Source: Massilia sp. Root418 (lineage in GTDB: Bacteria > Pseudomonadota > Gammaproteobacteria > Burkholderiales > Burkholderiaceae_D). Taken from it: a DNA stretch of 64,000 nucleotides. The stretch is from the NCBI RefSeq assembly GCF_001425265.1, contig NZ_LMEC01000020.1, forward strand, positions 62,001-126,000, read 5' to 3'. Of this stretch, positions 26,146 through 35,700 are shown one piece after another (positions within the stretch are counted from its first letter, which is position 1; each line of letters begins with the position of its first letter). The position numbers and the translations under genes are program-made. The notes under the pieces were generated by a model. That model made no database searches and had not been told where the DNA came from. It was given only the letters and a program-made list of their open reading frames with translations.

Positions 26146-26654
26146 CGCACGCTCACAGAGGAAACGATGGCGGAACTCGCCAGCCGGGCGGGTTCCCCGC
26201 TCACTGGCGCTGATCGCCGCACCAGCGAACGGTACACGCGCCAGGCGTAGCGCATGCGCACGCGCAGGCACTGCCCTGCGCTCATGGTGACGCACGATGC
26301 GTTGTAGGCACCCACTGCTTCCCACGTGCGTCCATAACGCCCCATCTTTTCGGCGAGAATGCGCGCGCCGGCGTCTATGTTGGTGCAGGGATCGAACAGC
26401 GCGCGCTGGGTGAGGCCCAGGTTCCGCAACATGCGCGCATTGGAATTAACCTGCATGTAGCCGATATCGACCGTGCCGGTGCGCTGAAAGTGACTATTGT
26501 TGACGGCGGCCGGATTCATGCCCGATTCGACGTCGGCCATCGCCTGCAACAAGACGACGGGCACGTTACGATGCCGCGCCGCTTGTTCCCAGCAGGCGTT
26601 TGCCAGTCCCGGCATGACTAGCAGCGGCAATATGGAATGAATGAGAATGCGCAT
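26142..26654 (-). CDS. Conjugation-associated lytic transglycosylase (VirB1/SLT type)
   Basis: About 170 aa from ATG 26654 (GAGG five bases upstream); a GTG at 26660 is an alternative. A signal peptide (ending GLANA) is followed by the SLT fold. LLQAMADVESGMNPAAVN carries the catalytic Glu, and TGTVDIGYMQVNSNARM is the GLMQ-like block. NIDAGARILAEKMGRYG and AVGAYNA close the domain. It opens gaps in peptidoglycan for the transfer apparatus. It lies upstream of the OmpA-like gene and pilin, near the promoter end of the tra operon. Confidence 0.92.
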   Translation of the reverse strand: MRILIHSILPLLVMPGLANACWEQAARHRNVPVVLLQAMADVESGMNPAAVNNSHFQRTGTVDIGYMQVNSNARMLRNLGLTQRALFDPCTNIDAGARILAEKMGRYGRTWEAVGAYNASCVTMSAGQCLRVRMRYAWRVYRSLVRRSAPVSGEPARLASSAIVSSVSVR

Positions 26655-26785
26655 GCTCACCTCGCGGCATAGCCCGACATGGAATCAGCCTCGCGTACTC
26701 GCGAGGAACCAGGTGGATTCAGGTATGCCGGCATTAGCCTGGCGCGGTGAATTGCAAGGTGGCGCCGTTTAGGCGCGGGACAACG

Positions 26786-27289
26786 TCAGGTGGAATATGG
26801 TGCGGCGCGGCGGGCGATGTTGCGGCGCGCCTGTTCGAACAGCTTTTCTTTCGCGCCGTCTTGCTCCATTGCTAGGGCCACGCACGCGGTGGTGAAATGA
26901 TCAAGCTTGAACTGCGGATGAGGATGGCGATTCTGCTCGGACTTCTGCAGCGCCAGCAGCAACTGGTACTGCCCACGCCACATGTCTTCCTGCCTGCGGG
27001 CAGTATCCTGGTCACGCAGCACCAGCCGTGTGTGCAGGAAGGCGAAGATACGCCGCTCGGGCATCGGTGCGTCGAACACCAGCGACACGCAGGCACTGAT
27101 CAGATCCGGATAGCGCAGCTTGGGCGAACGGTTGGCGGTGTCGTTAAACAGCGTCTCCAGCCAGGCAAATTCGTCCAGCCAGACGCGCGTGCCCACCGTG
27201 TCGCCACTGTGCGTGTCCGCTGGCATGGCAGCCGGGTCACGTGGCGCGAGCCGCGATATGTGGCCGATTGAATCGTAGGCGGTAGTCAT
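26786..27289 (-). CDS. Unknown 167-aa protein, first gene of the tra operon
   Basis: ATG at 27289 is used because GGGAGG lies eight bases upstream; an upstream ATG at 27397 would overlap an inverted-repeat region. The product is soluble, helix-rich and charged (for example RRQEDMWRGQYQLLLALQKS and KEKLFEQARRNIARR). It has no membrane segment or motif I recognise. Its place at the head of the operon and its cytoplasmic character suggest a regulatory or relaxosome accessory role, but that is only inference. Confidence 0.65.
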   Translation of the reverse strand: MTTAYDSIGHISRLAPRDPAAMPADTHSGDTVGTRVWLDEFAWLETLFNDTANRSPKLRYPDLISACVSLVFDAPMPERRIFAFLHTRLVLRDQDTARRQEDMWRGQYQLLLALQKSEQNRHPHPQFKLDHFTTACVALAMEQDGAKEKLFEQARRNIARRAAPYST

Positions 27290-27361
27290 AGTGTGCACCT
27301 CCCGATGGATACTGCATTGGGACTTGATGCGATGATCGTATCGGCTCCGCGCTAAATCTTC

Positions 27362-27404
27362 GCCCCGAAATGGTGGGAATTTGACGCCCATTTTCAAATC
27401 GGGC
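27362..27404. promoter_or_regulatory. GC-flanked A/T-core inverted repeat upstream of the tra operon, candidate activator box
   Basis: The stretch holds three GCCC/GGGC units around A/T-rich cores. The centre, 27386-27404 region read on the minus strand, is GCCCGATTTGAAAATGGGC, an imperfect palindrome, with TTTCGGGGC about 20 bases further on. It lies about 75-115 bases upstream of the first tra gene start. This is where an FlhDC-like activator such as the one encoded at 44155-45106 would bind. Binding itself is inferred. Confidence 0.4.
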
Positions 27405-27575
27405 TATCGCTTCATGCCCGGGACCGAGGTTCTTGCCTCCGGGTACGAAGCCGCTGGTCCAGCTTGAAGCGAAGTACAGCGCCGGAATGGGCAAAACCGC
27501 CCCTGAGCCGCCGGTCGCAAGTCAACAAACAGCCCCTCAACAATAGAAGCCTTTATGACGACGTAAGGCAATAGG

Positions 27576-29147
27576 CTAGGCAATGCCACATAGGTAGAGC
27601 GCCTTATCAGCTAGGATTGCGGAACGACGGACGACGAATTCTTCGTAGTTATCGTTGAAAAGCTCATTTGGACAAAGGTGTGACTGAAGGATTTTATCAA
27701 TATTTCCCCCCATTCTCTCTCGATATTGACTTGGAGCATCGCCACCCAACGCGCGGTTATCTGCGCGAGCAATAAAACAAAAGTTCGCAAGAATACTCTC
27801 ACCACGTTGAGTTTGAGCGGACGCCGTTAAATATGCCTTAGGCATGAGGTGATGGAATTCCTTGCGGTTGTATTGTTGAAGCTTTTGGCGAAGGTTGACC
27901 GGGGTACCACTTATGAAGTTTAGAGGAGATGATTGAGCTAACAGTGCAATGAACGTTTTTGTGTTGACCGATCCGATTAAGAAACGATTCTCAAGGAAAA
28001 AATCTCGCGAAATGTTGACAGCGACGTCAGCAAGGCGCGACACCACCCCGTTGCGCAGGTTACGAGCTTCTGTTATGTCAGCATCAAGGTGCCTTAAAAC
28101 TCCAGCGCTGTAGCGGCCAGAGAAAGCAGATCGCCAGAACCATTGAGACAAAATTTCGCGCTGGTTGTCATTTACCGCCACTTCCTCATTTCCGGGAGCG
28201 GCAAAAAATACCGACAAGGGAACAAGAATGTTTTCGAACGGCAAATTCTCGATAGATGGTAAATGGAAGGTGTTTTCTAAGAAGTCTAGCGCACCACGAA
28301 TCCCGTTGACCACCTCACGGAACCGTTGTCGGACCGCAGCACCGTTCAACTGAACTAGGCTTTCGGGCCTGGACGATCCAGTTAATATTGCAGCTGTGCA
28401 ACGCAAGAGCAAGCTAATGTCATTAGAAAGTTCGGAGAAGCCGTAGTCACCAAGCTCAGAAATCAAATCTTCAAATTCGGACTGAAGCTGAAATTCTTCA
28501 CTCCATGTCCATGCCGATAAAAGTTGAAGTGTGTCGAGAGGAATTCCTTGCCTATTGATCCGCTCAAATATGATCGCAACTTTTTCTTTCTCATCTGTTC
28601 GAAACGCTTGAACTGGAATCCGCGCCTCCCTGAAGACGGTCTGCATAGCATCAATTTTTAGCGCCAAATCATCATTCATGGGCCGGGTCAATCTTCGGTA
28701 TTCGGTGGTGTTAAAAATTGCTCGAAGTGGAAAATGGCGAGCAGCGTCAACCTCATCAGGGGAAAGTGCAAAGAACTGAGATTCCTGAACATCCGCAACC
28801 TGATGATAGTCGAAATAAACGTCCTTCCACGCAGCAGAATCTCCCTGAAGTTCTGTTTGAAAGACTCCGAAGATCGACGTAATACGCTGCTGTCCATCAA
28901 GCACATAATCGATTGGAAAATCGGCGTGTGGGTCTGGCAGATCAAAAGGGCCAAGCGTATGCTCGGTCCTCAGCCGCTCACTAGTTCTCCAAAAGAGAAG
29001 GGAGCCGAACGGATAGCCCTTATAAATGCTATCGATCAAGAAGGCGACGCGATCAGGCTCCCAAACAAACCCGCGCTGGAAGGCAGGTATCCGAATTTGG
29101 CCACGATATACTGCGTCTAATATCTCACGAATCGTCAGATTGTCCAT
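27576..29147 (-). CDS. DUF262/GmrSD-like protein with C-terminal HNH-like motif
   Basis: 523 aa. The N-terminal DUF262 (ParB-like) domain shows IRIPAFQRGFVWEPDRVAFL (about residues 18-37), the family motif DGQQR at 84-88 and later FERINRQGIPLD. Near residue 430, EFHHLMPKAYL followed by ILANFCFIARADN resembles the DUF1524 HNH nuclease motif of GmrD-type enzymes. GmrSD proteins are type IV restriction enzymes that use NTP hydrolysis to cut modified DNA; this one is shorter than fused GmrSD. Two small unknown genes precede it on the same strand, suggesting one defence module. The gap at 29148-29232 contains a repeat shared with the other two gaps. Confidence 0.82.
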   Translation of the reverse strand: MDNLTIREILDAVYRGQIRIPAFQRGFVWEPDRVAFLIDSIYKGYPFGSLLFWRTSERLRTEHTLGPFDLPDPHADFPIDYVLDGQQRITSIFGVFQTELQGDSAAWKDVYFDYHQVADVQESQFFALSPDEVDAARHFPLRAIFNTTEYRRLTRPMNDDLALKIDAMQTVFREARIPVQAFRTDEKEKVAIIFERINRQGIPLDTLQLLSAWTWSEEFQLQSEFEDLISELGDYGFSELSNDISLLLRCTAAILTGSSRPESLVQLNGAAVRQRFREVVNGIRGALDFLENTFHLPSIENLPFENILVPLSVFFAAPGNEEVAVNDNQREILSQWFWRSAFSGRYSAGVLRHLDADITEARNLRNGVVSRLADVAVNISRDFFLENRFLIGSVNTKTFIALLAQSSPLNFISGTPVNLRQKLQQYNRKEFHHLMPKAYLTASAQTQRGESILANFCFIARADNRALGGDAPSQYRERMGGNIDKILQSHLCPNELFNDNYEEFVVRRSAILADKALYLCGIA

Positions 29148-29190
29148 TCTTATTCCGATACTTTAGGTTGATGGCGATACCTTGGGGGAG

Positions 29191-29215
29191 GTCCGTTTCT
29201 GGCCGAGTGTGGCCT
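29191..29215. repeat. Short intergenic repeat, copy 1 (CTGGCCGAGnnnGGCC type)
   Basis: The sequence contains TTTCTGGCCGAGTGTGGCCT. Similar sequences occur at 29573-29601 and 30053-30082, so each gap of the DUF262 module holds one. Short "CCGCTTCTGGCCGA" elements scattered in soil bacterial genomes are known to me in general form. Here their one-per-gap placement is what stands out. Confidence 0.5.
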
Positions 29216-29232
29216 TTGGCTAAGCCAGTGCT

Positions 29233-29544
29233 TCATCGATATCGCTGCCATTCAGCCCACACCTTCGAAGCGATGCCGCCATACGCTTCCACAGGGCCTG
29301 CGGTCGCAACGTCGAACCACTTACAAAATTCCTCATGGACTATTCGCCGCACATCGTCCTCCGATTTTGCGTGCTTCAGCCGAGGGATTATGGTTCCAAC
29401 TTCTGGCTCGTATTCGTCAGTGTTCGCTTCAAAATTAATGCCGATTGGGTCGGCCTCAAAGAGAACCTTCGAGAGCGCGTCGAAGAGCGCGCGAAATTCG
29501 TTTCGGATAGTTTCTCTCTTCTCTACTTCAGCGCTGTAAACCAT
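29233..29544 (-). CDS. Unknown 103-aa protein in the DUF262 module
   Basis: ATG at 29544 is favoured because AGGAT lies just upstream, and because the region above it (29573-29601) is the intergenic repeat seen in the other gaps; a frame start at 29604 would run through that repeat. The soluble, acidic protein (TIRNEFRALFDALSKVLFEA, then DVRRIVHEEFCKWFDVAT) is predicted mostly helical and ends WAEWQRYR. I recognise no family. The same strand and spacing as the DUF262 gene suggest a functional partner, perhaps regulator, antitoxin or sensor. Confidence 0.6.
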   Translation of the reverse strand: MVYSAEVEKRETIRNEFRALFDALSKVLFEADPIGINFEANTDEYEPEVGTIIPRLKHAKSEDDVRRIVHEEFCKWFDVATAGPVEAYGGIASKVWAEWQRYR

Positions 29545-29572
29545 AAATCCTATCCTGTTTTTGAAAACAAAT

Positions 29573-29601
29573 GTCTGTCTGCTTTTGGCCGAGTTCGGTA
29601 T
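29573..29601. repeat. Short intergenic repeat, copy 2 (degenerate)
   Basis: The sequence includes CTGCTTTTGGCCGAGTTCGGTA, matching the TTCTGGCCGAGnnnGGCC pattern of the copies at 29191 and 30053 with several changes. Confidence 0.4.
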
Positions 29602-29644
29602 CAAAAATGGTGCAAGAAGCTACTTCGACTTACGTTGTCAATGC

Positions 29645-30013
29645 TCAAGGCAAAGTAGGCCGTAACCGACTCTGTAGCGCCTCTTTAATTAACGTGACAT
29701 GTATTTCCGAGGATATCCCCACTCGTGGCCAGTTGTATTGGATGTTCGACTCGACTGGACGTCCAGTTAATGCTCGAAGTTCCACAACGAAAGACCGAAA
29801 TTCTCCATCTGTCATGCCAAGACGATTGGCCATTGATCCGACATCAAATGCAAGTTCCGCCTGGTTTCCCGAGGCGATGTTGCTATGGTACACAGTAGCC
29901 TTGCCCTTGGGTTGCGATTTGAAGCGAACTCCACTTCCACTGTCGTGTGGGCTCGGTGAGCCAAAATATAGAGAAAGCGCATCAACGAGTAACCTAAATG
30001 TTCCGTTTTCCAT
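29645..30013 (-). CDS. Unknown 122-aa protein, first gene of the DUF262 module
   Basis: A soluble protein starting MENGTFRLLVDALSLYFG. The middle (GKATVYHSNIASGNQAELAF) looks beta-rich. The second half contains MANRLGMTDGEFRSFVVELR, helical and somewhat DNA-binding-like, and ISSEIHVTLIKEAL. No family is recognised and the ribosome site is weak (GGA). It stands 100 bases upstream of the 103-aa gene and faces the same way as the DUF262 gene. Confidence 0.6.
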   Translation of the reverse strand: MENGTFRLLVDALSLYFGSPSPHDSGSGVRFKSQPKGKATVYHSNIASGNQAELAFDVGSMANRLGMTDGEFRSFVVELRALTGRPVESNIQYNWPRVGISSEIHVTLIKEALQSRLRPTLP

Positions 30014-30052
30014 TTAATTCCATTGTTTGAAATAGATAGCCTAAACAATTTG

Positions 30053-30082
30053 AGCGACCGCTCCTGGCCGAGAACGGCCTAC
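30053..30082. repeat. Short intergenic repeat, copy 3
   Basis: The sequence contains CGCTCCTGGCCGAGAACGGC, the same pattern as the copies at 29191 and 29573. It lies just upstream of the first gene of the DUF262 module and a few bases before the left DUF4400-end repeat. Confidence 0.5.
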
Positions 30083-30087
30083 CAACG

Positions 30088-30345
30088 ACAGGATATCATC
30101 TTGCCCAAATGAAAAATACACAGATTCTCACAACGGCAGAGAATCGCCGAAAGTTCCCTGATCCGTACTTGTATGTCAGCCATGCCGCATGCAAGCTGAC
30201 GCATTTCCACCTCCAGCGCCCGCCGGATAGTTGGCTACCGCAACTGCAATGCACACGCTGGCGACGCCAGCCAAAAGGGGCAGCTGCAGCACCAGCACCA
30301 GCACCGTGATCGGCAATACCGAGCAAAGCACCGGTGCACGTCCAG
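30088..30345 (-). repeat. Left copy of the DUF4400 3'-end repeat flanking the cargo
   Basis: This stretch is a diverged second copy of 39595-39850. Shared blocks in the same order are ACAGGATA(T/C)CATCTT at 30088/39595, an identical 20-base block ending ACACAGATTCTCAC at 30112/39619, and identical CCCGCCGGATAGTTGGC at 30219/39722. The coding part is annotated separately as a gene remnant. Confidence 0.8.
30176..30345 (-). pseudogene. Remnant of a DUF4400 gene (C-terminus only)
   Basis: Read on the minus strand, this encodes CSVLPITVLVLVLQLPLLAG and then VANYPAGAGGGN before a stop at 30176-30178. The intact DUF4400 protein at 39694 ends CSVLPIAVPVALLPLLAG and then IANYPAGAGRGN. Further upstream the remnant loses similarity and hits a stop, so only about 50 codons remain. 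Its divergence shows that it is not a fresh duplication; it probably came from a related element. Confidence 0.8.
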
Positions 30346-30529
30346 CAAACCACCTGCGGCCGTAGTTGCATCAGCCGCGTAATTTGAGCAGATTCTGCTG
30401 GGCACTCCACAAGGCGTTTGCCTGCGAGTGTTTGTCTCGAGCAAAAAATTGCACTCAGAGAAGTTACTTCTGTGCAATGAAAATCCTCTTGCTAGTTGGC
30501 CGGATGGCCGACTATACTTCATGAAACAC

Positions 30530-30545
30530 TGTATAAAATCACAGT
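30530..30545 (+). promoter_or_regulatory. LexA (SOS) box of the imuA-imuB-dnaE2 operon
   Basis: CTGTATAAAATCACAG is a good match to the proteobacterial LexA operator (CTG-N10-CAG with an A/T core). It ends 12 bases before the imuA start codon, with GGAG in between. LexA bound here would block transcription until DNA damage, as known for imuAB-dnaE2 cassettes. Confidence 0.85.
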
Positions 30546-30557
30546 ACCGGAGTTATC

Positions 30558-31304
30558 ATGCTTGTTCCACCATTTACCGTTACGCCTGTTGCCCAAGCTG
30601 CTCTGGATCTAGCGGTACGTTCTAGCGTGTGGCGTGCAAGCGAACTTGCCGTATCACGTGCCACGACGACGACGACCGGTCATCCAGTTCTGGATAGCCA
30701 GCTGCCCAACGAAGGATGGCCAAGGTCGGCACTGGTCGAACTGCTGGTCCAGCAACACGGTATCGGCGAGATGCAGTTGTTGAAGCCCGCACTGGCGTCG
30801 CTATCTCGACAACATAGGGTCGCCCTGATACAGCCGCCGTATCTTCCCCACGCGATGGCATGCCGGTCATGGCGGATGAATGAACAGAATGTGCTCTGGC
30901 TTCGCCCCCAGAGCTCGGCAGATGCGCTCTGGTCAGCGGAGCAAATCCTGAAGAATGGAAGTTGCGGTGGCGTAGTGCTTTGGCAGTCGAACGTGCGACC
31001 CGAAGCACTGCGGCGCCTCAACCTGGCCGCGCAGTCCACGGATACTTGGTTATGGCTGGTTCGGCCACTGACGGCCGCCGCTGACGCGTCCCCCTCTCCG
31101 CTGCGTCTTGCACTGCGGCCCGCGCTGGGCGGCGTCTCGGTGGACATCATCAAGCGACGAGGCCCGCATTGTGAATCACCGATTTTCGTACCCCTGATTG
31201 ATATGCCCGCTGGTCGCCAGCTGTGGGAAAAAGAACATGAAACTCCTGCTCAGCGCACACCTGCCACTTCTACCGCTCGAGTCGCTGCGCCCATGTTGGT
31301 CTGA
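30558..31304 (+). CDS. imuA: SOS mutasome protein ImuA
   Basis: 248 aa with the RecA/SulA-like ImuA features: an N-terminal SSVWRASELAVSR, TGHPVLDSQLPNEGWPRSAL and the strand RVALIQPPYLPHA. A long LWLRPQSSADALWSAEQIL to GGVVLWQ segment follows. ImuA binds RecA and ImuB and is required for damage-induced mutagenesis. A LexA box stands directly upstream. It heads an operon with imuB (68-base overlap) and dnaE2. Confidence 0.92.
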   Translation: MLVPPFTVTPVAQAALDLAVRSSVWRASELAVSRATTTTTGHPVLDSQLPNEGWPRSALVELLVQQHGIGEMQLLKPALASLSRQHRVALIQPPYLPHAMACRSWRMNEQNVLWLRPQSSADALWSAEQILKNGSCGGVVLWQSNVRPEALRRLNLAAQSTDTWLWLVRPLTAAADASPSPLRLALRPALGGVSVDIIKRRGPHCESPIFVPLIDMPAGRQLWEKEHETPAQRTPATSTARVAAPMLV

Positions 31305-32709
31305 GCCGGGGCTGTATGCAGTCACCGACAAAGGAATCGTCATATCCATGTCGACGGAAGCCGGCCGGGCGGGCGTGCGGCTTGGGATGCGCAGCGGGGG
31401 TGTGATGGCTGTATCGCCTGACACGGCTATTCTTGAACGCAGCCTTGCCAAAGAGGACCTTGCACTCAATGCCATCGCGACTGCGATGATGCAGTACACG
31501 CCGGAAGTCACGTTTCAACCGGACTTCTCGGTGCTGCTGGAAGTCAGCGCCAGCCTCGCGCTCTTTCGCGGACCGCACGCTTTATGCGCACGTGTGACGA
31601 AAAGCATCGAAGCGCTGGGCTTTACCGTGCAACTCGGCGCGGCCCCAACGGCCGAAGGCGCATGGCTGCTCGCCCGTAGCGTCCGGACAAAAAATGTCGT
31701 GTTTCGCCGCCGCATGGTGTCCGTGGCGAGCATGCAGCAACGGCTGGACCTGCTGCCTTGCGCTCTGGTGCCGGCAGCGGCCCCTTTCCATGATTGGCTC
31801 AATGACATCGGTGCCAAGCGGATCGGCGCCCTGCGAAGGCTTCCGCGAGCTGGTCTTCTACGTCGCACCAGCAAGGAACTCCTGGCAGCGCTGGACCGCG
31901 CCTACGGCGAAGCGCCCGAGATGCATGAATGGATCAAGCCGCCGCTGCATTTCTCCGCACGCATCGAGACCTTTGACCGTGTTGAGAGCGCCGAAGCGCT
32001 GCTGCACGGTGCCACCGGACTCATCCTTCAACTAGTCGGCTGGCTCACTTCGCTGCAACGGGCGGTACGGGTATTCACCCTCGCCCTGGAGCATGAGCGG
32101 GGCCATTCGGCTATCGCGCCAACGGTGCTTGAGGTGGCACTTGCCGAGCCAGTCTGGCACGAGGCCCATCTGCTCCGCCTGCTCAAGGAGCGCCTGGCAA
32201 AAACGGAACTAGAACGGCCCGTGATTGCACTGCGGCTCGAAGCGGTGAAGATTGAATCGATGCTGCCGCCGAACGCAAGCCTGTTCCCGGAACCCGGCGG
32301 GTCACCGCAGGACTACGCGCGCTTGCTTGAGCTGTTGACCGCCAGGCTGGGAGCCGACAATGTGCTTGTGCCCGCCGACCTGGAGGACTACCGGCCCGAG
32401 GTGTGCAACGCGTGGGTGCCGGCGACGGCCAAGCGCCCGAAAACACAGATAGAGGAGATTCTGGAGGGCCGGCCCTTCTGGCTTTTGCCCAAGCCCATCA
32501 GGCTGCTGATGCGCGACGAGCGCCCGTTCTACGTCAGCCCGCTCAAAATCATCGACGGTCCCGAACGCCTGGAGGCAGGCTGGTGGAACGACCAGACCGC
32601 CGCGCGCGACTACTACGTTGCGCAAGCGGCCAATGCCGCGTGCTACTGGATCTATTTCGAGCGTGTCGCCGAAGACCCCCGGTGGTATTTGCACGGGCTG
32701 TTTGCGTGA
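31237..32709 (+). CDS. imuB: SOS mutasome protein ImuB (Y-family polymerase-like)
   Basis: About 490 aa from ATG 31237, inside the end of imuA; an upstream frame start at 31198 is less likely. It has the Y-family-like fold without the catalytic acidic triad, as is normal for ImuB: VISMSTEAGRAGVRLGM in place of the acidic finger and LLEVSASLALFRG at the palm. A little-finger region follows, then the C-terminal ImuB tail (RPFWLLPKPIRLLM and DYYVAQAANAACYWIYFER). ImuB bridges the beta clamp, ImuA and DnaE2. It is followed by dnaE2 after three bases. Confidence 0.92.
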   Translation: MKLLLSAHLPLLPLESLRPCWSEPGLYAVTDKGIVISMSTEAGRAGVRLGMRSGGVMAVSPDTAILERSLAKEDLALNAIATAMMQYTPEVTFQPDFSVLLEVSASLALFRGPHALCARVTKSIEALGFTVQLGAAPTAEGAWLLARSVRTKNVVFRRRMVSVASMQQRLDLLPCALVPAAAPFHDWLNDIGAKRIGALRRLPRAGLLRRTSKELLAALDRAYGEAPEMHEWIKPPLHFSARIETFDRVESAEALLHGATGLILQLVGWLTSLQRAVRVFTLALEHERGHSAIAPTVLEVALAEPVWHEAHLLRLLKERLAKTELERPVIALRLEAVKIESMLPPNASLFPEPGGSPQDYARLLELLTARLGADNVLVPADLEDYRPEVCNAWVPATAKRPKTQIEEILEGRPFWLLPKPIRLLMRDERPFYVSPLKIIDGPERLEAGWWNDQTAARDYYVAQAANAACYWIYFERVAEDPRWYLHGLFA

Positions 32710-32712
32710 CCC

Positions 32713-35700
32713 ATGCACATCATTCCGTCCAGACCAACAGCCGCCGCGGCCGGGCTGCCAGATTATGTGGAGCTGCAATGCTATACCCATTTTTCCTTTC
32801 TGCGCGGCGCGTCCGCGCCTGAGCAGCTGGTTGAGCGCGCGCATCAACTTGGGTATGTGGCGCTGGCCATTACCGACGAGTGTTCACTCGCCGGCGTCGT
32901 ACGCGCGCATGTCACCGCGAAAGAGCTTGGCCTGCAGCTTCTCATCGGCAGCCAGCTCGACGTGACGCCGGAAGACGGCAGTGCACCGTTTCGCATCATC
33001 ATCATCGCGATGAACCGCAACGGCTACGGCAACCTCAGCGAGCTGATCACGGTCGGGCGGATGCGTGCCGAGAAGGGACACTACCTAGTTCGGCCCCGCG
33101 ATATCGCCACGCCGGTCGGCGACCTGGTGCATCTGCGCGGCCTGCCCGACTGCCAGTTCATCCTGGCCCCCAAGTACTGCGGCGCCTACGAGGAAGTGGT
33201 GCGTCAGGCGGCGTGGCTGGTTCAATGCGCACCGGGCCGGGTGCGCATCGCGCTCACCCTGCACCACAGGAACAAGGATGCGGCACACCGCCAGCTGGTA
33301 CAGGCCTTGTCGGAGGAATTCAGCATGCCCGTCGTCGCCACGGGTGATGTGGCCATGCACGTGCGCTCGTATAAGCCCATCCACGACACCATGACGGCCA
33401 TCCGGCACGGGGTGCCCGTGGCGCAGTGCGGCTATAAGCTGCCGCCTAACGCCGAGCAGCACCTGCGTTCGCGCGTGCGGCTGGGCAACCTCTATCCCCG
33501 CGAGACCCTGGACGAGACCGTGCGCCTGGCACAGCTATGCAATTTCTCGCTCGACGAGTTGCGCTACGAGTATCCGCATGAACTTGTGCCGGAAGGTGAA
33601 ACGCCGGCGTCCTATCTGCGCAAGGAAGCCTACATCGGCGCCGACTGGCGCTACCCCGGCGGGATTCCAGACAATGTCCAGGCGCAGCTGGAGCACGAAC
33701 TGGACATCATCGGGGAACTGCAGTTCGAGCCGTATTTCCTGACCGTCTTCGACATCGTCCGTTTCGCCAGGTCCCAGCAAATCCTGTGTCAAGGCCGTGG
33801 TTCGGCCGCAAATTCCGCCGTGTGCTACTGCCTGGGCGTGACCGAGGTGGACCCGTCGCGCGGCACGCTCCTGTTCGAGCGCTTCATGTCGAAAGAAAGG
33901 AACGAACCACCCGATATCGACATCGATTTCGAGCACCAGCGCCGCGAGGAGGTCCTCCAGTATGTCTATAGAAAATATGGCAGGATGCGTGCGGCGTTGA
34001 CGGCCGTCGTCATCTCGTACCGGCCGAAATCCGTGCTGCGCGACGTCGGCAAAGCCCTCGGCGTCGACTTGAGCGTGGTCGACAAAGTCGCAAAAGCCTC
34101 GAGCTCGTGGGGTGGCCGCGCAGACCTGCAGCAGCGCCTCCTGGACTGCGGTTTCGACCCCGAATCGTCCATCGCCGAAAAGTGGAACGACCTGGCCGAC
34201 GCGCTCATGAGCGTGCCCCGGCACTTGAGCCAGCACCCGGGCGGCTTCGTGATCTCGCACACGAAGCTGTCGCGCCTGGTGCCCATCGAGGCGGCGGCGA
34301 TGGAGGACAGGAGCGTGGTGCAATGGGACAAGGACGACCTTGATGCCGTGGGCCTACTCAAGATCGACCTGCTGGCGTTGGGCATGCTGTCGTGCATCCG
34401 GCGCGCGCTGGAGCTGGTCTCCGAGCAGCGCGGTGCGCGTTTCGAAATGGGCGACATCCCGGCCGAGGACCCGGCCACCTACGACATGATCTGCCAGGCC
34501 GACACGATGGGCGTTTTTCAGATTGAGAGCCGCGCCCAGATGTCGATGCTGCCGCGCTTGCAGCCGAGGACGTTCTACGACCTGGTCATCGAGGTGGCCA
34601 TCATCCGCCCCGGCCCGATTCAGGGCGGGATGATACATCCCTACCTGCGCCGTCGCCAGGGCCTGGACCCGGTCACGTACCCGAGCCCGGAAATCGAAGG
34701 CGTGCTGGAAAGGACATTGGGCATTCCCATCTTCCAGGAACAGGTGATGAGCATCGCCATGGTGGCCGCCGGCTTCTCGGCGGGCAAAGCCGATGCGCTG
34801 CGCCGGGCGATGGCCGCGTGGAAAAAGAAAGGCAATCTGGAGCAATTCGAAGCCGACCTGCTCAACGGCATGACCGCGCGTGGCTACACCGTTGAATTCG
34901 CCAACTCCATCGTCGGCCAAATTCGCGGCTTCGCGGAATACGGTTTTCCTGAATCGCACTCGAGCAGCTTTGCGCTGCTGGCCTACGCCTCCAGCTGGCT
35001 CAAATGCCATCAGCCGGCGGCATTCCTGGCGGCGCTGCTCAATAGCCAGCCGATGGGGTTTTATTCGCGCTCGTCCCTGGTGCAGGATGCGCGCCGGCAT
35101 GGCGTTGAGGTCCGCTCGGTCGACGTGTGTGTCAGCAGTTGGGAGGCGACGCTGGAGGCGCCCACTACAGGGCCACAACCGGCAGTACGCCTTGGCCTGA
35201 ACAACGTCAAGGGTCTAGAGCAGGATGCGGCGTGGCGCATCGAGGAGGCCCGTGCTATCGACGCCTTCAACAGCACGGCCGACCTGGCGGCCCGCGCCAA
35301 CCTGCATGCCGGCCACATGGGGGCGTTGGCCAGTGCCAATGCGTTGGCATCCCTGTCAGGCAACCGCAGCCAGGCAATGTGGCAGGCGGCTGCCAGCGTG
35401 CCGGATAAGGGGCTTCTGCGTCCTGCGGCAATCAGTGAAGAGACGATCGAGCTGGATGCGCCGACCGAGGCGGAAAATGTGGCGGCTGACTACCGGTATG
35501 TCGGCTTGACGCTCGGACGCCATCCCTTGAGTTTCCTGCGTGAGCGCTTATCGAAGTTACGGTTTATCCCGAGCGATGTGCTGGCTGGTTTTTCGAATGG
35601 CCAGTTGGCGCGGGGCTGTGGGATCGTCACGGTGCGTCAACGGCCAAGCACGGCGGCCGGCGTGGTCTTCATCACGCTCGAGGATGAGGCCGGCACGGTG

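Noticed and set aside
30096-30522. Small minus-strand proteins in the left DUF4400 repeat
   Set aside because: They are out-of-frame readings of a gene remnant; only the frame matching the DUF4400 C-terminus carries homology.
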